From: an uncultured Bacilli bacterium
Lineage (GTDB): Bacteria; Bacillota_I; Bacilli_A; RF39; UBA660
DNA: 5,774 nucleotides
Direction of reading: 5' to 3'
Assembly (NCBI GenBank): GCA_947631345.1
Contig: CANRKW010000066.1
Location: 1 to 5,774, forward strand
The notes under the pieces were generated by a model, which was not told where the DNA came from, searched no databases, and saw only the letters and a program-made list of their open reading frames with translations. The position numbers and the translations under genes are program-made. Numbering within the stretch: position 1 is the stretch's first letter; each line of letters begins with the position of its first letter. This document shows, piece by piece, positions 4,794 through 5,774 of the stretch.

Positions 4794-5774
4794 TAAATAA
4801 CTATCTAAAAATTCTTCTATATCTCCATCTAAAACACTTAAAACATCACTAGTTTCATAACCAGTCCTTAAATCTTTTACTAATTTGTAAGGTTCAAGAA
4901 AATAATTTCTTATTTGACTACCAAAATTAACATCCATAACTTTCCCTTTTAATTCATTAAGTTTTTTATCTAATGTTTCCAATTTTAAAATATGTAATTT
5001 ACTTTTTAAAATTTCTAAAGCCTTTTCTTTATTTTTGATTTGGCTTCTTTCATTTTGGCAAGTTACAACAATTTTAGTAGGTATATGTGTAATTCTAACA
5101 GCAGAATCGGTTGTATTAACACTTTGTCCCCCTGCCCCACTACTTCTAAATACATCTATTTTTAAATCTTCTTCGTTTATTGTAACATTAGAATTTATAT
5201 CTATTTTAGGTGTAACAAGAACAGAAGCAAAAGTTGTATGTCTTCGTTTATTAGAATCAAACGGGCTTATTCTAACTAATCTATGTACCCCACTTTCCCC
5301 TTTTAATTTTCCAAAAGCATAACTTCCTTTAACTTGTATAATAACCCCTTTTATACCTACTTCTTCCCCAGGTTGTTCACTAATAATTTCATATTTATAA
5401 ACTGATTTATCAAAATATCTTATGTACATCCTCTTGAGCATATTAGCCCAGTCGTTGCTTTCAGTTCCCCCTGCCCCACTATGTATTTCTAAAAAGCAGT
5501 CATTTTTATCATATTCTCCATTTAAAAGAGTTACAATTTTAATATTTTGGATGTTATTTTTAATAATTTCTATATCACTAACAATTTCATTACTATCTAT
5601 ATCCATATCTAATAATTCTAAATCATCTTTAATCATATCATATGTTTTATCAAATAATGAAATACTTGCCTTAAGTTCATTAAGTTCACTCATTACATTT
5701 TGAAAATTCTCATTTTTCCAAAAATTCTCATCATTTACTACTCTTTCTAATTCGCTAATTTTATTCTTTTTATT
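4782..5774 (-). CDS. prfB: Peptide chain release factor 2 (RF2), 5'-truncated by window edge
   Basis: RF2 terminates translation at UAA and UGA. The minus-strand frame stays open to the right edge (330 codons plus TAG visible). The ATG at 5693 is internal: upstream codons read ISELERVVNDENFWKNENF (window residues 6-24), which lines up with the RF2 N-terminal IAELDEQMADPEFWN region of Bacillus. Further landmarks: HSGAGGTESNDWANM, the RF2 codon-reading tripeptide SPF in VRISPFDSNKRRHTTF (5259-5267), the catalytic SSGAGGQ (GGQ at 5124-5132), ERSQIKNKE, and the RF2 C-terminal block FGSQIRNYFLEPYKLVKDLRTG. SPF distinguishes it from RF1. The residue after GGQ is Ser, not His. Most prfB genes are read through a programmed +1 frameshift near codon 25; by alignment that site would lie just beyond base 5774, so it cannot be judged. 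prfB is usually near secA; here it converges on the murA operon, 4.2 kb from prfA. Confidence 0.97.
   Translation of the reverse strand, partial: NKKNKISELERVVNDENFWKNENFQNVMSELNELKASISLFDKTYDMIKDDLELLDMDIDSNEIVSDIEIIKNNIQNIKIVTLLNGEYDKNDCFLEIHSGAGGTESNDWANMLKRMYIRYFDKSVYKYEIISEQPGEEVGIKGVIIQVKGSYAFGKLKGESGVHRLVRISPFDSNKRRHTTFASVLVTPKIDINSNVTINEEDLKIDVFRSSGAGGQSVNTTDSAVRITHIPTKIVVTCQNERSQIKNKEKALEILKSKLHILKLETLDKKLNELKGKVMDVNFGSQIRNYFLEPYKLVKDLRTGYETSDVLSVLDGDIEEFLDSYLKSN
5024..5051 (-). repeat. prfB copy of the 28-base segment shared with prfA
   Basis: Inverted partner of the prfA segment at 330-357. A second exact stretch of 14 bases (prfA 264-277, prfB 5117-5104, around the NTTDS codons) lies in the same catalytic region. 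Confidence 0.7.

Noticed and set aside
5035..5322. Plus-strand ORF of 95 residues antisense to prfB (also one at 5422-5703)
   Set aside because: Both are shadows of the conserved RF2 frame, lack ribosome binding sites and resemble no known protein.
4782..5693. prfB as a complete 303-residue gene starting at ATG 5693
   Set aside because: The frame continues to the window edge and the extra codons match the RF2 N-terminal domain (ISELERVVNDENFW), so ATG 5693 is internal.
1..5774. UGA read as tryptophan (code 4)
   Set aside because: No in-frame TGA occurs in any gene, Trp is TGG where conserved, and RF2 is present.

Overview
The window looks like chromosomal housekeeping DNA from a strongly A+T-rich Gram-positive (Bacillota) bacterium of a spore-forming lineage. 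The evidence is codon use dominated by AAA/ATA/TTA, AGGAGG-type ribosome binding sites, a spoIIR gene for sigma-E activation, and a prfA-prmC-spoIIR-mntP order that resembles the prfA/prmC/spoIIR/ywl region of Bacillus subtilis as I recall it. The standard code is used: all eight frames read through without in-frame TGA, Trp is TGG, and both RF1 and RF2 are present. An uncultured gut-type Bacilli or Erysipelotrichia/RF39-like lineage would fit, but the sequence alone does not fix the taxon.

Layout. (1) Positions 1-629: the 3' part of prfA (RF1), cut by the left edge. It overlaps prmC (622-1353), which encodes the methyltransferase that modifies the GGQ glutamine of release factors. (2) Positions 1397-1939: spoIIR, preceded by a sequence that closely matches the forespore sigma-F promoter consensus. 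mntP (best start TTG 1957) follows after 17 bases. (3) A 61-base gap carries an extended -10 promoter, then a 73-residue acidic protein of unknown function (2543-2764), murA (2791-4041) and an exported SGNH/GDSL-like protein (4061-4789) that has lost most of its catalytic residues. These three look like one operon. (4) On the minus strand, prfB (RF2) converges on this operon. It is cut at its 5' end by the right edge, and its stop codon overlaps the stop of the SGNH gene within a perfect 16-bp palindrome.

How the genes fit together. RF1, RF2 and their shared methyltransferase PrmC lie within about 6 kb, which is unusual because prfB normally sits elsewhere (for example by secA). SpoIIR carries the forespore-to-mother-cell signal. 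MurA makes the first committed peptidoglycan precursor, and MntP exports manganese. No mobile element, CRISPR array, tRNA or rRNA was seen. No wholly new system is evident. The points most worth following up are the degenerate SGNH protein, the unknown 73-residue ORF, the putative sigma-F promoter, the palindromic convergent stop region, and the near-identical RF1/RF2 core segments.
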